Assembly (NCBI RefSeq): GCF_016802725.1
Contig: NC_052665.1
Coordinates: 9,300,001 to 9,364,000 of the forward strand
Origin: Solenopsis invicta
Taxonomy: Eukaryota > Arthropoda > Insecta > Hymenoptera > Formicidae
Reading direction: 5' to 3'
DNA length: 64,000 bases
The position numbers and the translations under genes were made by a program. Under the pieces are notes generated by a model. The model made no database searches. It was given only the letters and a program-made list of their open reading frames with translations, and was not told where the DNA came from. Positions 48,011-62,900 of this stretch are shown here, one piece after another; the stretch's first letter is position 1, and each line of letters starts with the position of its first letter.

Positions 48011-51000
48011 TCAAGGACCTTTCTCATTTCCACGATTAAGCAAATAATTGCTGCCAGGATAATTGCAGAATTCGCAATATCCAGGTGATCCTTGAACTCC
48101 TGGCGGCCCTCTCGCACCAGGGACACCTGTTAACACGAAATTAGCGCATATAAATACAAATATTACACAGAAAAAATACTGTTGAATCAACGTCAGTCTA
48201 ATGGAAATATTTTTAATTAAATAATATTATTAATGAAACAAAAAGACTAAAAGTAAAGATAATAACAAATATAGTTAAATAAGTAAAATTTAGTTCTATC
48301 AACTACGTACGTACGTATAATATATTATTGACAGCCTGTGATTTGACGTTTATTGCATCAAACTACGTTTTACTTCATATTACAGCATTTTTTTCAGTAT
48401 ATGTCGAAATTAAAGAGATTTTAATTATCCGTAAATTATTTTAAAAAAATGTAAATTTTTAAATATGATTTACCTGGTCTACCTGGTTCACCTCTGTCTC
48501 CTTGTCTTCCGGGTAAACCGACGCCGTCATTACCAGGAGGCCCTGTTGCAAACGCAATACGTTTATTGCACAATTATCCCAAAATCTACGTAATTATTTC
48601 TCGTTGTTATCTATGTGAATATATTTTTATTATTATTATGCAATTTAACCTGGTGGACCTGTTTGGCCAGGCGAGCCTTCCAAACCGATTCCTTCCGGGC
48701 CTCTATCTCCCTTTTCCCCACGTTCACCAGGTGGTCCCTGTGGACCGATAGGACCCTGCGACCCCGGTAAACCAACGAAACCGCGTTCCCCCGGCAAACC
48801 CGGTGATCCTGGATCACCTAAACGATCGAAAATGAAATTAATTGTAACAAAAAAGTATCCCGATCGTGCAAACAGCAAATAAATTTATAAGATATTGACT
48901 GCGCCATGCATTAATTTTCTTTTACATTATCTAGATGTCTTTCTTAAAATAGTTTGATAAACGTTCTTATTATATAATTCTTATTATAAATACTCGAAGA
49001 AGAAATATGAAGAAAAACTGAAGATATAGATATAATCAAAGATATAGAAAACAGATTTATATGCTGCTTTAAAAAAAATATATATCCGCTTTAATGCATT
49101 AAAAAAGCATTACGTCTGATGATGAGAAGCTAATGAAATTACTTGACTAATCTAATTTTCGCATGCGCACGGCAAAAGTGTCCATTAGTCCAAACGGGCC
49201 ATTTTCCAGACATTTTAGAGAGATGTTATGTTCCGAGCGATAGGTACCTGGAATGCCCTGTTTTCCGGCTCGACCGGGACGACCGTGTCGAGCCGGTCCC
49301 GGTAAACCGGGTAGCCCTCGTAGACCCTCTATTAGTTCTTTCAGTCTCTCTGCGACACATGCCAATATCATTATTGTTACGGGCGTAATCGCGACACCGG
49401 GACATTAATCCCGAGTCAATATTATTAAGTGCCTTGTGATAAGTCACATTCGATTATGCTATAGCACTAGAGACGCGAGGGGCGGTGACGATGATACTTC
49501 AAGCATTTAAATGATGACGTTACTACAACGCTCGGTTGTCACTTGCTAAACATCTCCTCTTGACCTAGATTCCGTTCTACGTCCAAGACTCTTCTATAAA
49601 CTAATAAGAAACCTATTAAGTAGCAGCTGATCTGTAATGCGATTAATGGCGAGCACAAGATGAAAGAGCAAGGGATTGATGATTCTGACTCGAAGAGTGT
49701 ACCTGGGCGACCTTGGGGACCAGGTAATCCAGGACGGCCCGGACGACCTCGACCAGGCAGACCAGGTGGACCTTGTATTAGTGCTGCCATTGCGGTCATC
49801 TGTTCTGTATGCACATAGGTGATAATAATCCAGGCAACACCATGTCCAAAATTTGGATATGAAACGTCTTAAAAAACATCCCGATTTTGGACATGTGTGC
49901 AGTCTGGGAAGGAAAAGATCACATCACAATCTAAGACATGTTCCTGATGACACCATCACACACGTTTTCCATTTACACGTGTCTATTTCTTAATAAGATA
50001 TCTCTGTCGCCCTTAATTTTGATCAAAGTTAACTAGAATTTAATCGACTTAACTAGATTGATTTCTATGTTTACTGTGAAAACGGAGAGAATCGATTATC
50101 TGAGGATCAGTTAAATTTCAGTGAACTTTAATTAATATTTACGGGAACAGTCTGCAGTTGAAAATCACCTCTCAGAACACTGGCACAAATATCGCGAATT
50201 TCCGCTTCGCTTACACTATGGCCCGATAAACCTTGAAGCCCGGGTAATCCCGTTTGGCCTCTGTTCCCAGGTGGACCTTGCAATCCAGGCGCTCCGTCTT
50301 TACCGGGTATTCCGGGCGGTCCTATTTGACCTGTCGGTCCTCGTTCTCCAGGAGCTCCTCTTTCACCTGGCTAATCATTCATTTAGGAATTTAAGATTTA
50401 TCTATTTACAGTTACGAAATTAATTATACGAAATTAAATAGGAACACAAGTTTTCTTTTGATATATCACTAATAAAGATTTTTACTTTTAATCAAATTTT
50501 CCTTAAAAAATTATAATATGATAAATTTGTAACAAAAAATAAACTGCCAATGTCCTATATCTATAATTAATTTTGTGACTGCATATGTGATCACATTTTT
50601 TGTTTTGGGTATTTTTTTTTAAACAAGATGCTTACTATGCCTGGAGGACCTGGAGAACCTCTAGGTCCCTCGAGACCGGGATTACCAGTGCTATCAAAGC
50701 TACTGTTCGCAGCTGAAAGACCAGGAGGTCCTGGAGGTCCTGGAGGGCCTATTGAGCCTGGAGGACCAGGTTGACCTGGTCTCCCTTCCAATCCTGGTTC
50801 ACCTGGTACGCCTGGTGAACCCATTAAGCCCTATGAAATTAATTGATGTGATATTAATTGATGTGACATTTTAGAATTACGTAGATTGATCGTTATTCGG
50901 TAAATATATGTACAATTGGCACAAATCACGTAATACAATATTATAATATTTGTTTCACTCATTCTTTTACCGAATTTCCTGGTAGACCGCGAGGTCCAAC

Positions 51001-51755
51001 AGGTCCTTGTTCGCCTTCTTGTCCTTTGTTACCTTTCTGGCCTGGTTTTCCATCATTTCCTTGCAGTCCCGGTTTTCCCGCGAGTCCATCTAAAGCTCGA
51101 AGACCTGGAGACCCTGGTTCTCCGCGTGGCCCTGGTAGTCCCTTATTAAATGAAAAAAGTGAATTATTTTCAAAATGATTTTTTGAAATGGTATATCGAA
51201 AATACCGGAATATCGGAAATATAACTTTATTATACATTGTTGAATTCGTAATAAGCTTTAATCCTATTTAAAAAAATCTGCAGATTTTTTTTCGACGGAC
51301 TGGGGGTCGCGCGTGAGGCGAAGAGTAAGGGAAATAAGCTAGGGCTCTTTGTCAAACACACTCATCTATCCTTGTTCTTCGACTTTAACGCCACCAAATA
51401 CGAGATTTCTGAACTACCATGAACACAATTACTACTCTTCGCACCAATTCCATGTGCAAATTATACATAACTAAAGCTTCTAGGATCATTCTACAAGAGA
51501 CGTATTGTTCTTTCATTTAATTCATATCTTGCTAACTACTTATTTTATACATACAATGTTTAAAACTTTTATATGGGACACATGTTGTCATGAGTCGGCT
51601 GCAAAAGCCAATAATTAATATAATTTTTTAATATAATTTTTTAATTTACTTTCGTTTTTTGTATTAAATTATAGTTAGCGCAGTATGTTTTAGGCACTAT
51701 TTTAATTGTGGAGAAGGATTTTAATTAAAAAATATAAGTGTCCAAAAATAAACAC

Positions 51756-51841
<86 letters not shown>

Positions 51842-54800
51842 CGATTCAGCATCGCCTTAAAGGCTCATCAAAAGAACACGGAGGGGGACACTTCCGTACC
51901 TTTTCTTATTATTATTAGTATATAAATCCGAAGTAATGAAATACCTGCGGTCCTGGTAATCCTGGATATCCATCCTTTCCTGGAACTCCAGGCGGTCCTG
52001 CAAGGCCCATTGGTCCAATTTCTCCTTTATCACCTGGCAGACCATCATCGCCAGGAGGACCAACAGGACCCTCGGGACCAGGTGGTCCCGGTACATTATT
52101 ATCCATCAATCCCGGCATGCCTTGAGAAATAATAAATATTTCTCTTCGCTGTTTTTCGGTTAGGCGATTCCTTATATCCGTCAAGTAATTGTTTAATCAG
52201 CATAATAGCTAAAGCCAATGCGCTCGGGTGACATACTCGCGCATTTGCTTCCGCTGATTATGTATTTTTGCAATTGCTTTTGCTTTTTCGCGATTTGGAA
52301 TTTGCTTTTTTATTAAATTTTCAAGAAGTTAGTGCGACTTGTATTTCGACAGTCTTTCAAAAACTTACCAGCATTTCTCTAGGTTAGTATTTTCATAATC
52401 TTTTGGAAGACTGCCCATGGCTTATGCCTGTTATGTGCACGGGTTGTAAACGCGTCCAGGTTGCAACAAAACATTTAATAAGAATAAAAGTGATATGTTT
52501 CGATTCAGTTATCATCAGTCGCAATTAAAACAATCTATGGAAATAAATCGTTACATCTTGTAGACACGCAATTCTTTTCTTTTATTGATATTTTTATAAA
52601 AAACGAATATCACTGAAAACAGAACAGAGAGCTCAAAACTAGTTTAGATAATATAATAATTATTTCCTTTTAATAATAAGATAATTTGTGATTTTACATT
52701 GATAACTTTAGATAATAGGGTAACTTTATTATTTTGAAATATAAATGAGCGTACCAACAAAACGCTATTTCCACGAATCTGGAAATAGCGTTAACTTGGG
52801 ACTAGACCAAGTGCAGATCTTTAATTTCGAAGATGAAAAGGATATCGCTTTGAAATGAATTTAATAAAAAATAATTTTAATAATAGTACAACATAAATAT
52901 TTGCTCGTAATATTAATATGAATAAGTTTAGAAATACAATTTGTCATTTATAATAAAAAAATTTAATACATGAAATTAATTTCAAATTATACATTATAAA
53001 ATATAAATAATGTTATTATATAAGGAAATTGTTTTATCTATCTAATCCAACGGTTCGTTATTATTTCTAATTTATTATCTAAATTATTTATTTCCACACA
53101 TTGTTTTAATTGCGGCTGATGACGCCTGAGTAAAGTCAAAACGTACCGTCTCTATCATTATTAAACGTTTAAATCAACAATTTTTTTTACTTTTTAATTT
53201 TATTTTTTCTTAATTATTGCTTGTTTTCGACCTCTTTTTTGGGTTTCCTATTTCAGTTACATCGAGTTATCTAATAGAGTTATATTAAAACTTGTTGAAT
53301 TTTAAAACAACAAAATGCGAACCATCTCGACCACGTTCTCCGATATCGCCCTTTGGGCCTATTTGACCCGGAGGTCCTGGTAACCCTGGCAGTCCTGGTG
53401 GACCTGGTAGTCCTCTTATGCCAGGAGGACCTTGTGGCCCTGGAATGCTAGAAGTGTTCATAAATACAGTGCTGCCTTGAGATCCAGGACGACCAGGAGG
53501 TCCAGGAAGGCCAGGAAGGCCTGGTGCACCGTCTCGACCGCGGGAGCCATCTAATCCCGGATATCCCCTGTCTCCAGATTCGCCTAAAATTATTAAATTT
53601 TCTAGTGATGTAATTAATACCTTTTTATTTAACGTTTTTCCTAATAATTTTATCCTCTTTTTCTCGAGTTAATAAGGTTAATTTCATAAATATTTAACGA
53701 TAGATGTTTGTCAACATCTATCGTTTGAAACATTCTCTTCTTCTTTATTACGCAATTAATTTTGACTCCTGAGTTACTTATAAGCGCTTAATTTTGAATT
53801 TCTTATAGACGAGTACGTATTACCACAGATTGCGATAAATTGATTTACAATGACTGCGAATGAACACATCTGGGTCAACGATACATGTAATATCATTCCT
53901 CATCTAAATCATTTAATAGTCGTTATTTGTATCGTGACTTTTTATAGTAATGGTAATAAGAAGGTTATAAATGTAGCCGATTCAAACGTTTGAGCTCAAA
54001 TCAATCGATACTAATAACTGATGTTTGCTCTTGTTATGATACATTTATGATAAATTTTAGTCAAACGAATTTTAGTTCAATATATATTATTCATATCTAG
54101 AGGCGCGGTCGCGACTCGCGCCTATGTAGAAAAATTTTTTTTATGAAAGTCGCAGACCGACTCTCTTTTACGCGAGTCAGCGAGTTCCAAGCACGCGAGA
54201 TTATCAGATTTCAGTAACGGCTGAACCGATCAAGTTCTGAGTAGTCTCAAACGATAGCTTGGCCCCGACTTGTATAATAAAAGTGTTTTTATTTTTACTC
54301 TCCGTGCCCTACGAGTGGAGATATCGCGACGCAAATCTAAATATTCATCTTTAATCTTTAAGAAACATCGTCGTCGCCCTCAGGAATTCTTTTCATATTT
54401 TCGAAACGAGTGGCGCTGACATACATCAGTCAGCCGTATGCGACTTGTGGTGTACTTGTGGTGTATGTGGTGTAGTACTTCTTGTCATCTTGTCATCATT
54501 ATCATATCCGTCGTGACAGGTTCTTTAATCTGATCTTTATTCGTCAGTCATTAACAATAATCTTGGTAAGAGTCTCTGACTAGCTTTGTTTTATTCTTTT
54601 TTATTGTGAATTTATATATTTTATTATAATTTATTGCAGACATAAGGATTGCATTGAACATTGAGCTACAAAAGAAATTATGATCAGAAATATTTAAATA
54701 GTCCGTCAGTGGAGGAGACAGACATTGCGCTGCAAATAGATAATAAAATATCATTACAAGAACACGATGCCGATATTGAAAAAAATATAATATAACAATT

Positions 54801-54984
54801 GTCAACTTTGAACAATCCGTTTTTCATGAAAGCTATGGAAGAGTACATGTGAATTATATAAAAACGATATGGTGGATGCTCGTATGCATAATACTCATAA
54901 TTCTAAAACAAGGTCAGATACATAATTTAAACGTATATATATATATATATATATATACACACGTTTAAATTATGTATCTATATA

Positions 54985-55027
<43 letters not shown>

Positions 55028-55028
55028 A

Positions 55029-55078
<50 letters not shown>

Positions 55079-58000
55079 TTTACGCATTTTTTTGAATAAA
55101 CGTATATCATGTTTATTAGAAGATTACACAATTTCAAGATATTTAATTTAAGTAAATACCACTTAGGTTGGAATAAGAGATTTTGTAAAAAATATTAATT
55201 AATACATGTTATTCGGGTTGAAAGAATAAAGATTTTTAGGTGCGCGCACACACATAGGCGCCTTTTTTTACCTTTTCTTTGAAAAGATAAATACCACTTA
55301 GGTTGGAAGAAGAGATTTTGTAGAAAATATTAATACATATCATTTGGTTTAAACAAATATATCTTATACATGAATAATATTATTAATATTATTAATTTCA
55401 TCATTTTTTATACAACAAAAAGACAAGGGTTTATTAAGATTCTTTTTCAAATAAAAAAAAGAAAGATTTCATACTTAAAATATTTTTATAGTAGTAAATA
55501 GTATGAAGTTTTTATTATTATAATTTATTATTATAATCTTAGAAATAACAAAAAAAGAAGATAAAATTAATTACTGTTACGTAAGTTATTTGTAAACGTT
55601 GTAGATCTTTTAAAATTATCCGCCAAGACCACGATTCACTGATTAGATACGTTAAATTGTTGTATCTAGTTCTGTATCTTTAAATGATGTTATAGTACCA
55701 TCGCGCAAGTTATTTGTATTATGTAATATCTGCACAAAATTTATCATAACGATACCGTGAAGGTTACAGATTTGTTCTATTCATTGTTTATTCATTGCGT
55801 AAACATCCTTAATTAATCTAAGAATGTTAAATCAAATTAACGACTACTAAAAGGATCGATGGGGTTAAAACGTTGTATGTTGCTTTTGAGTTTCCTTTTT
55901 CGTATGTGACGCATACGAGCTGTTAAAAAACAATCTGCGAGAGAGAATAGAGTATTTTAAGGCGCGTGTATATACTCATCTATTGACAATCGATATTGAA
56001 ATGTCGTTTCATTTATTGTATATTGAACGTGACAATTTGAAAACCTTTTAAGTCTAAGCATTGAGTGTCCGCAGATTAATTTTAAAAATAGATTCTTTAA
56101 TAAATCTGAAAAAAAAGATCTTTTCTCTCAGATTTTGTTGAAAAAAAAATCAGTTTGTAGATTTTGATTTTTAAGATTAGGTATTTTAATAATTACCTTT
56201 CATATATAATCTTTATTAATGAGAAATTCATTTAAAATTAGTTTAATCTGTTATCGAAATTTGATACAATAAAAATAAACCACCTTCTATAGTTATATAT
56301 TAATTCGTAAAATGATGTAATTAATCGCACTTAAATGTTTATGGAATTCTAATAAACTCAGAATTAATGTATACATTGTGATACGTACCTTAAGATAAAA
56401 TATATTTATAAGAAGAAAAGATGTTAAAAATATAAATCTAAAGTAGAAATATTTGCAATTAATGAGATGTTATTCTATTTAATTCTTAATATGTTTCTTT
56501 CATATGTCATTACATGTATGTTATTTACATAATTGTGTACATATCTGTGATTCAGCGTACACATTTATGGAATAAATCGATAAAACGGTGTCACTGATTT
56601 ATTAACTTGTTATGCAAGACGATCAAAAATAATTTTGCTTGGGCTGTGTATAGTTTTCACAGTTCTTATTATCGCGCATCGATTATTATCATCTAACCGA
56701 CAGGATATTTATTAATAGTTACATAAGAGGTAATCTTATGATAAAAGATGTATAAATAAAGTAAACGAAAACAGAAAAATAACAGAAAAATAAATTTATT
56801 GTTTTACCCCTCCATTCAATTTAAACTTACATATAAAAAATGCGCAAACAACGTAGCTGCATTGAAATCGCATGTTTGCACGATTATCGCGGGTGTGCAG
56901 TGTCCACAACTTTTAGAAGCACGGACGCAATTTTGAATATTGTAAAGTAAGTATTTTAACTCTTAAACACACCGATCCTGTAAAATACGGAAACACATTT
57001 TTGGGTCTGAGAGACTTTTTTAACTTTGAAAAGCTAAATCTTTGATTACAATCAATATTTTTCTACGATTTTTTTTTAAAACGAAAGTTCAAAATCTCAG
57101 GAGTGTGACTGCACAATCGGCATTGCCGAAAAATAATTTATTGTGAAGTTATAAAAGAAAAACCATTAAGCAAAAATGAGAAATTGGTCAAAAATCCACT
57201 TTTTCTTTAAAAAATCATATCTTTGCAACAAAAAACATTTAAGGACTTTCAAATACGGCGTTTTAAAGCTAAAGAGTCACACTTTCAAAATAAAATTTGG
57301 CAAAGTCATTCCTTTTAAAAAGTATAATTATATAACATGGAGAATATAAGGTATTTTTGGGCATCTAAAAATCTATTTAAAAAAAAAAATTATATTTTTG
57401 CAACAAAAAATTTTGAAGAACTTTACAATATGGCGTTTTCAAGCTAAAGATTCATACTTTCAAAAAAAAATTATATCATTGTTATTTCTTTTAAAAAATG
57501 TACTTATGTAACAAGGCAAATATGAGGTATTTTTGATTAAATCGTGTCTAAAATTGAAAATTGATGTGTTTCATGATATATTTTGAAAAAACTCCCTTTT
57601 CTACAGCATTTTATAGTATTCCAACTTTAGACAAAGTACATGCGAGTAACATTCGCAAACCGACTTGTTCGAACGTATTTTATCCAGCTTTTTTATGTAA
57701 AATACTCACAACAAAAGTTTCACTTACCCACAAAACCCACGTGGTACTATCTCTTCTCTGTATTGTCAATGAAAAATCTTTCTATTTCAAAAATTCAAGA
57801 GATAGCATCTTTAATTCTCATTGAAAAATTTTATTCCAACTCAAGTGGTATTTCAACATTTAATTTCAAAGAATTAAAGAGGAAACAATACAAAATGAGA
57901 AAATTTTATTGAAATAAAAAATTCTTCTATAGACTTCTATGGATCGACGGACAATTCCGCGTTGTTTGTTTTAAATTACGTTTGCCAACTATGTTAGGGA

Positions 58001-59922
58001 GATGCGATGAGAAGGAAACGCGGCGTGTCTTGTACGTCTACGTTAATATGTAACAGGAGCGAACACAGATTATCAATACGAGAGCAAGCATTTCATATTT
58101 TATTGTTGACAGATACATTTAAAACGCCATAATTTCAAAAATAAATAGTTTCGAGATATATATCTGTGAATAAGCGTGTGAACGAATATATTTCGATCGT
58201 AAAGTATTACGATAAATTGAAAATTGATGTGTGTAAAGTATTACGATAAATTGAAAATTAATGATGCATTTTAATTGAATATAAATAGCAATAATTTTAA
58301 GTAATTTCATATAATGTAACTTTTGTACTTAAAAGAAATAAAAAAATAAAAAATTCAAAGTAGTTATAGGCCGATTCGGGACCACTACGTGTTAGTGCAT
58401 ACGTATACGTGTACGTGTATGTGTGTGAGAGACGTTACAAGGGTCAGGTATATTCGCTGTTTTTCTCCCTCTCTCTTTCCCTCTCTTTCCAATAACGGTT
58501 TTTTCCGAATCATTGTTATATGCTAAACTAATTTTTAATAAAATTGATATGAATTTTTATTATGTTTATATTGGGTTGATATTAACCTAATATAAACTTA
58601 ATATAAATTTTATATCAATTTTATTAAAAAGTAGTTTAGCAAATAACAATTAATTAGGAATAAAACGTATCCCTTTTTCTCTCCCTCTCTCTTTTCTTTA
58701 AAATTACTCGATTTTTCCTTAGCAAATTATTCATGATTAAAACCTACGTAAGCGTTATAAGATCATTACACTCATTTTGGCGTAATCAAGATAGAATTGA
58801 TTAGACATGGAAATGACAACGAATGCATTAATCCGTTTCGTAATATTTTCTCGTTCTGTCACTGACATAGAATAACGCAATTATACATCTCGTCGGGATT
58901 TCCAACAAGATCGAATTACATCGTCGAGCGAGTGTTCAGCGTTCCACGAGTGGATTTAATCTATCTTAATTGAGTGATTTATCTGATGTTCTCTTTTTAA
59001 AGAGAATTGCATACCTTTTTCACCCGGTTGTCCCTGAACTCCGTTATCTCCTTGTTCACCTTTGGCTCCTTTCTCACCCTTATATCTCAGCGAACCAAGA
59101 AAAAAATCGCTCATATTTCCTGGTGGACCTGGAAATCCTCGAGGACCTTGATCTCCTTTCAGACCCGGGAATCCCATATCGCCCTATTCAAAGAATAATT
59201 TGTGTATAATTTTTAACTTGTAATAATTGTTTTATTGCTATTCTTTATATAAAGAAGTTTCCTAATCACGTGTCACTAAATGCAAAGTAAGAGCTCACTC
59301 TTTCTCCCTTTGGGCCTGGTAAACCTGATGGTCCCACTGGGCCGTTCGATCCTTTGGAACCTTGTAATCCTGGAAAACCTCTTGCACCAATGTTACCTGG
59401 AATTCCCTGATAATATACATGTTTTATTTTCTTTGCGTACATAATGCATGTAAATGTAAATGTAAAAATTACTTAAATGTAAAAATACTTAAATAATGTA
59501 AATTGTATAGGATGTCCTATTTTAATCAACGAACTTGAATTTCTCCAAAATCACCCGAAATATTGAAATTCTATTTCTACGAGATTGTATCGAGAGGGAT
59601 ATATTTTGTTTAAAAAAATTTAACTTTAGATGTAGGTGTCAAAATCAAATAAAGATTAACTTGTGGAATGAAGTTACATGATTTTTTTTACATAATGTGA
59701 TTTTTGTAATTAGTGTATTTTTCACAAAAAAATATTAATATAAAGTTACCAAAAAATTATATTAATAATTTACAAGATATTTTATCTTTTATTTTGGCAT
59801 ATTTGGATATGAAATATAAAAATATATCGCAAATTATTAAATATTATTCAATATTATAACTGTATCTTAATACCTTTTTCCTTTTTTGTTAAATTATTAG
59901 AAAAATCATATTATGCAAAAAA

Positions 59923-59968
<46 letters not shown>

Positions 59969-62900
59969 ATTAAAAAAAATTAAGTTGATCTTTATTTTGA
60001 TGCTTCAAGGACATATTTTGTTTAAAAAAATTTTGAGATTTTGGAAATTCAAGTGCGTTAAAATAATACAATACACCCTGTAAATTATAAGTTTTAAAAT
60101 AAATAAAAATAACGTACTGGTATTCCTTGTTCCCCTGGTGGTCCACGTTGCCCTGGAAATCCTGGTATACCTGTAGTACCAATTGGTCCCGGTGCTCCGG
60201 GTGGCCCAGGTGGACCGGCAAGTCCCTGACATGATTTTTTTTATCAACATTCTCGGAAATTATTAAGAGAGTAAAAAATTTCGTACAACTTTGACTATCA
60301 ACGATTAATTATATTGTGCTTCACTGATATGTAGATTTATCGATACGCAGGATTCAGAAAAATTATTCAACGTTATCTTGTTTCTTTTTTTTTAATAAAC
60401 TTTAATTGATTCGTGCGTTTGCACCTTGTATTTGACCGATCATTTGATTGACTGTTCAAAATTCACTCGATTCTTTACCCTTGTCATTCCCATTTATGCT
60501 TCTCGGCGAGAGAGTTTGTTGTGAAGACAAATTTTCTGTATTTCACCCATATATGTAATACTTCCATATTGTTAACGTAGTTCAAAAGCTGGCACGTTTT
60601 CCATTCTTAAAAAAATCTGCGTTAGCAATACAGGAGTATTACGTACATGATTTTGTCAGCAATTATAATAATTAGTGTCGTCCGGTGGAACGACAAGACA
60701 ATGTTTGTTGTAATATCGATCGCGACATTTATCACTTTACACATTTGCGTTATCGATATTTGTAGGTTTCAATATCAATGACATTTGACCCTCACAATAT
60801 CAATCGTAGACCAAACTTTATTTAGCGTTTCTCTTCACTTTTAATATTGAAAGCTAGCTCATCTATATTCAGATACATGCAAATATTTAACAAATATAAA
60901 ACAAGCAAAGAACTTACATTTGTACCATTAAATCCACGTGGTCCTTGCGGACAGATCATGTCGCAAGTGGGTTTTAGTTGAAGTGGAGCAGCTACGGTCT
61001 TCTACGATCACGTACGATTACATTAGTAAGATCATTCGAATTTGTTAAATCTTGTCTAAACATGTACATGGATCTTACCGGCAGCTCCTCGCACGTTTCT
61101 CTTTCGTGTCTCGTTGGATCGCAATTTAGAACCATCCATTGCACATCAATCTGAAGATAATGCAAATAGACGTATATTTATAATTTTGGAATGTATCACA
61201 ATAAATTTTATCAAGTGTTTGTATAATATATTTATATATTTTTCTTCTATATGAATAATAATATTTCTACTTATTAGAATTCTAATGTCGCATCTGCATT
61301 CTGGATATGAGCCAATGTTTAATATTAAATTCAGTTTATCCTATTCCTCTGATGGTTTTAGACTCGCTGTTTGTGAAGCAGCTGTTAATTAAGTAGCGGG
61401 TTATTTAACTGCGACGGCCAACTCATAACTTTGTCTCTGGAAGATGCGCATTCCTTGCAGCGATGCAATTCGTGTATATTAGATATGCATGCAAGTCAAC
61501 CTGTGTAGATAATTGAATCGAGATTCGTTAAAGACTTTTGATTCAAAAAGGTCATTTCATCAGACTGAACAATAGATTAATTAGTGCGATTATTAAGCTT
61601 TGATATATAGCAAATTTGTTTAAATATTATGATGAAGTCTTACCGGTACAGTGATCTTACTATTGCTCATTTTGGCTATCGATATATCTCCGTCGACTTT
61701 GACTGGCCTGCGCGGTTTTAATTCTTCCATGCCAACGAATTCACAATCGATGTTAAGAATTAACTTATCCTTGAACACTCCAAAGTTTACCTTGTGCCAA
61801 CCCCTGTCGAACACCTATTTTGTAAGAAATCATATATATATTTTTTTCAACATTATTATCCAATGATGCAAGCTTCAATTAATCAACCTAGACGGGATAA
61901 TGATGTAGAAAGGGACAAGCGAGTCCTAAGTAAGACTCATTATCGAGAGGCCTCAGAGTTTCATATTTGTCGCATAAATCTTTTGCTATTTCAAAATGCG
62001 TTAGCGTTAAGCACTTGCAGTCCTTGTCGATTAAAAGATTCCGAGAGCAACATTTTTTTATCGCCACATGGCGCAAGACTCTTTTTTTTTTACGCCAACG
62101 TTCTAAGGCGCCAGGGTTCTTTCAAGAGACACTTGAGCACGAAGCAACTCGACGTAACTTACATCCGTTGCGTCTTCTCTATATGATATGACAACGTTAT
62201 AATTCATCTGGTCGTCTACTTTTGCGTCTTGGCATGCATCACGCGACAGTTTACATAATAATATCATAGAGCAAAACACTCATGCATGATAATCAGTTTG
62301 ACTCTTTCTCTTTCTCTTCTCGGTAACATGTATAAGAAATGATTCACTCGATAGGATAAATATTACGTCGTGTTGTCATAAACAAATACGACGTTGATGA
62401 TTTGGAATGTCACAGCAAATGCAGTGTCTTAACAAACGACGAGAGAGGAGTGACATAAATATTGCCTTTTGCAAAAAAAATATAATCTATTATTTAATTT
62501 GAATTATTTTTCTGAAGATTTTGCTTCAGTGTTCCGTTTGGAAACAGCACCAAGAATTTATTTTAGAAATAGAGAACAGTCACCCACAGCATTGCGCAAA
62601 ATGAGCTATTCTGAAACAATGATGGATCAAGTGGCCGATGACACTCACGCGATTATTTATGAAGGAAACCGTCTGTAATTCTCCCTCGTGGTCGATCGAT
62701 GAAAAATCCAGCGTTCGCTTCTTGGAATTCATCGTGATGAGAAACTGAGCGTCGCCGTTTGCGTCCGCAATCTTAATGACATGCCAAGGATACTTCGGTA
62801 ATTTCCTAGCTCTCAGTGAGTACACTAACGAGAATTCTTCTGGAAGTCCGTTGGGTATAATGTTTCTGGAAAAGGATTTGCACATAAAAGAAGAATCAGC

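Noticed and set aside
53900..54560. GC-shifted stretch in collagen intron 9 as a hidden exon or transposon relic
   Set aside because: Composition changes near 54,100-54,540, but no Gly-X-Y, splice-flanked frame or terminal repeat was found.
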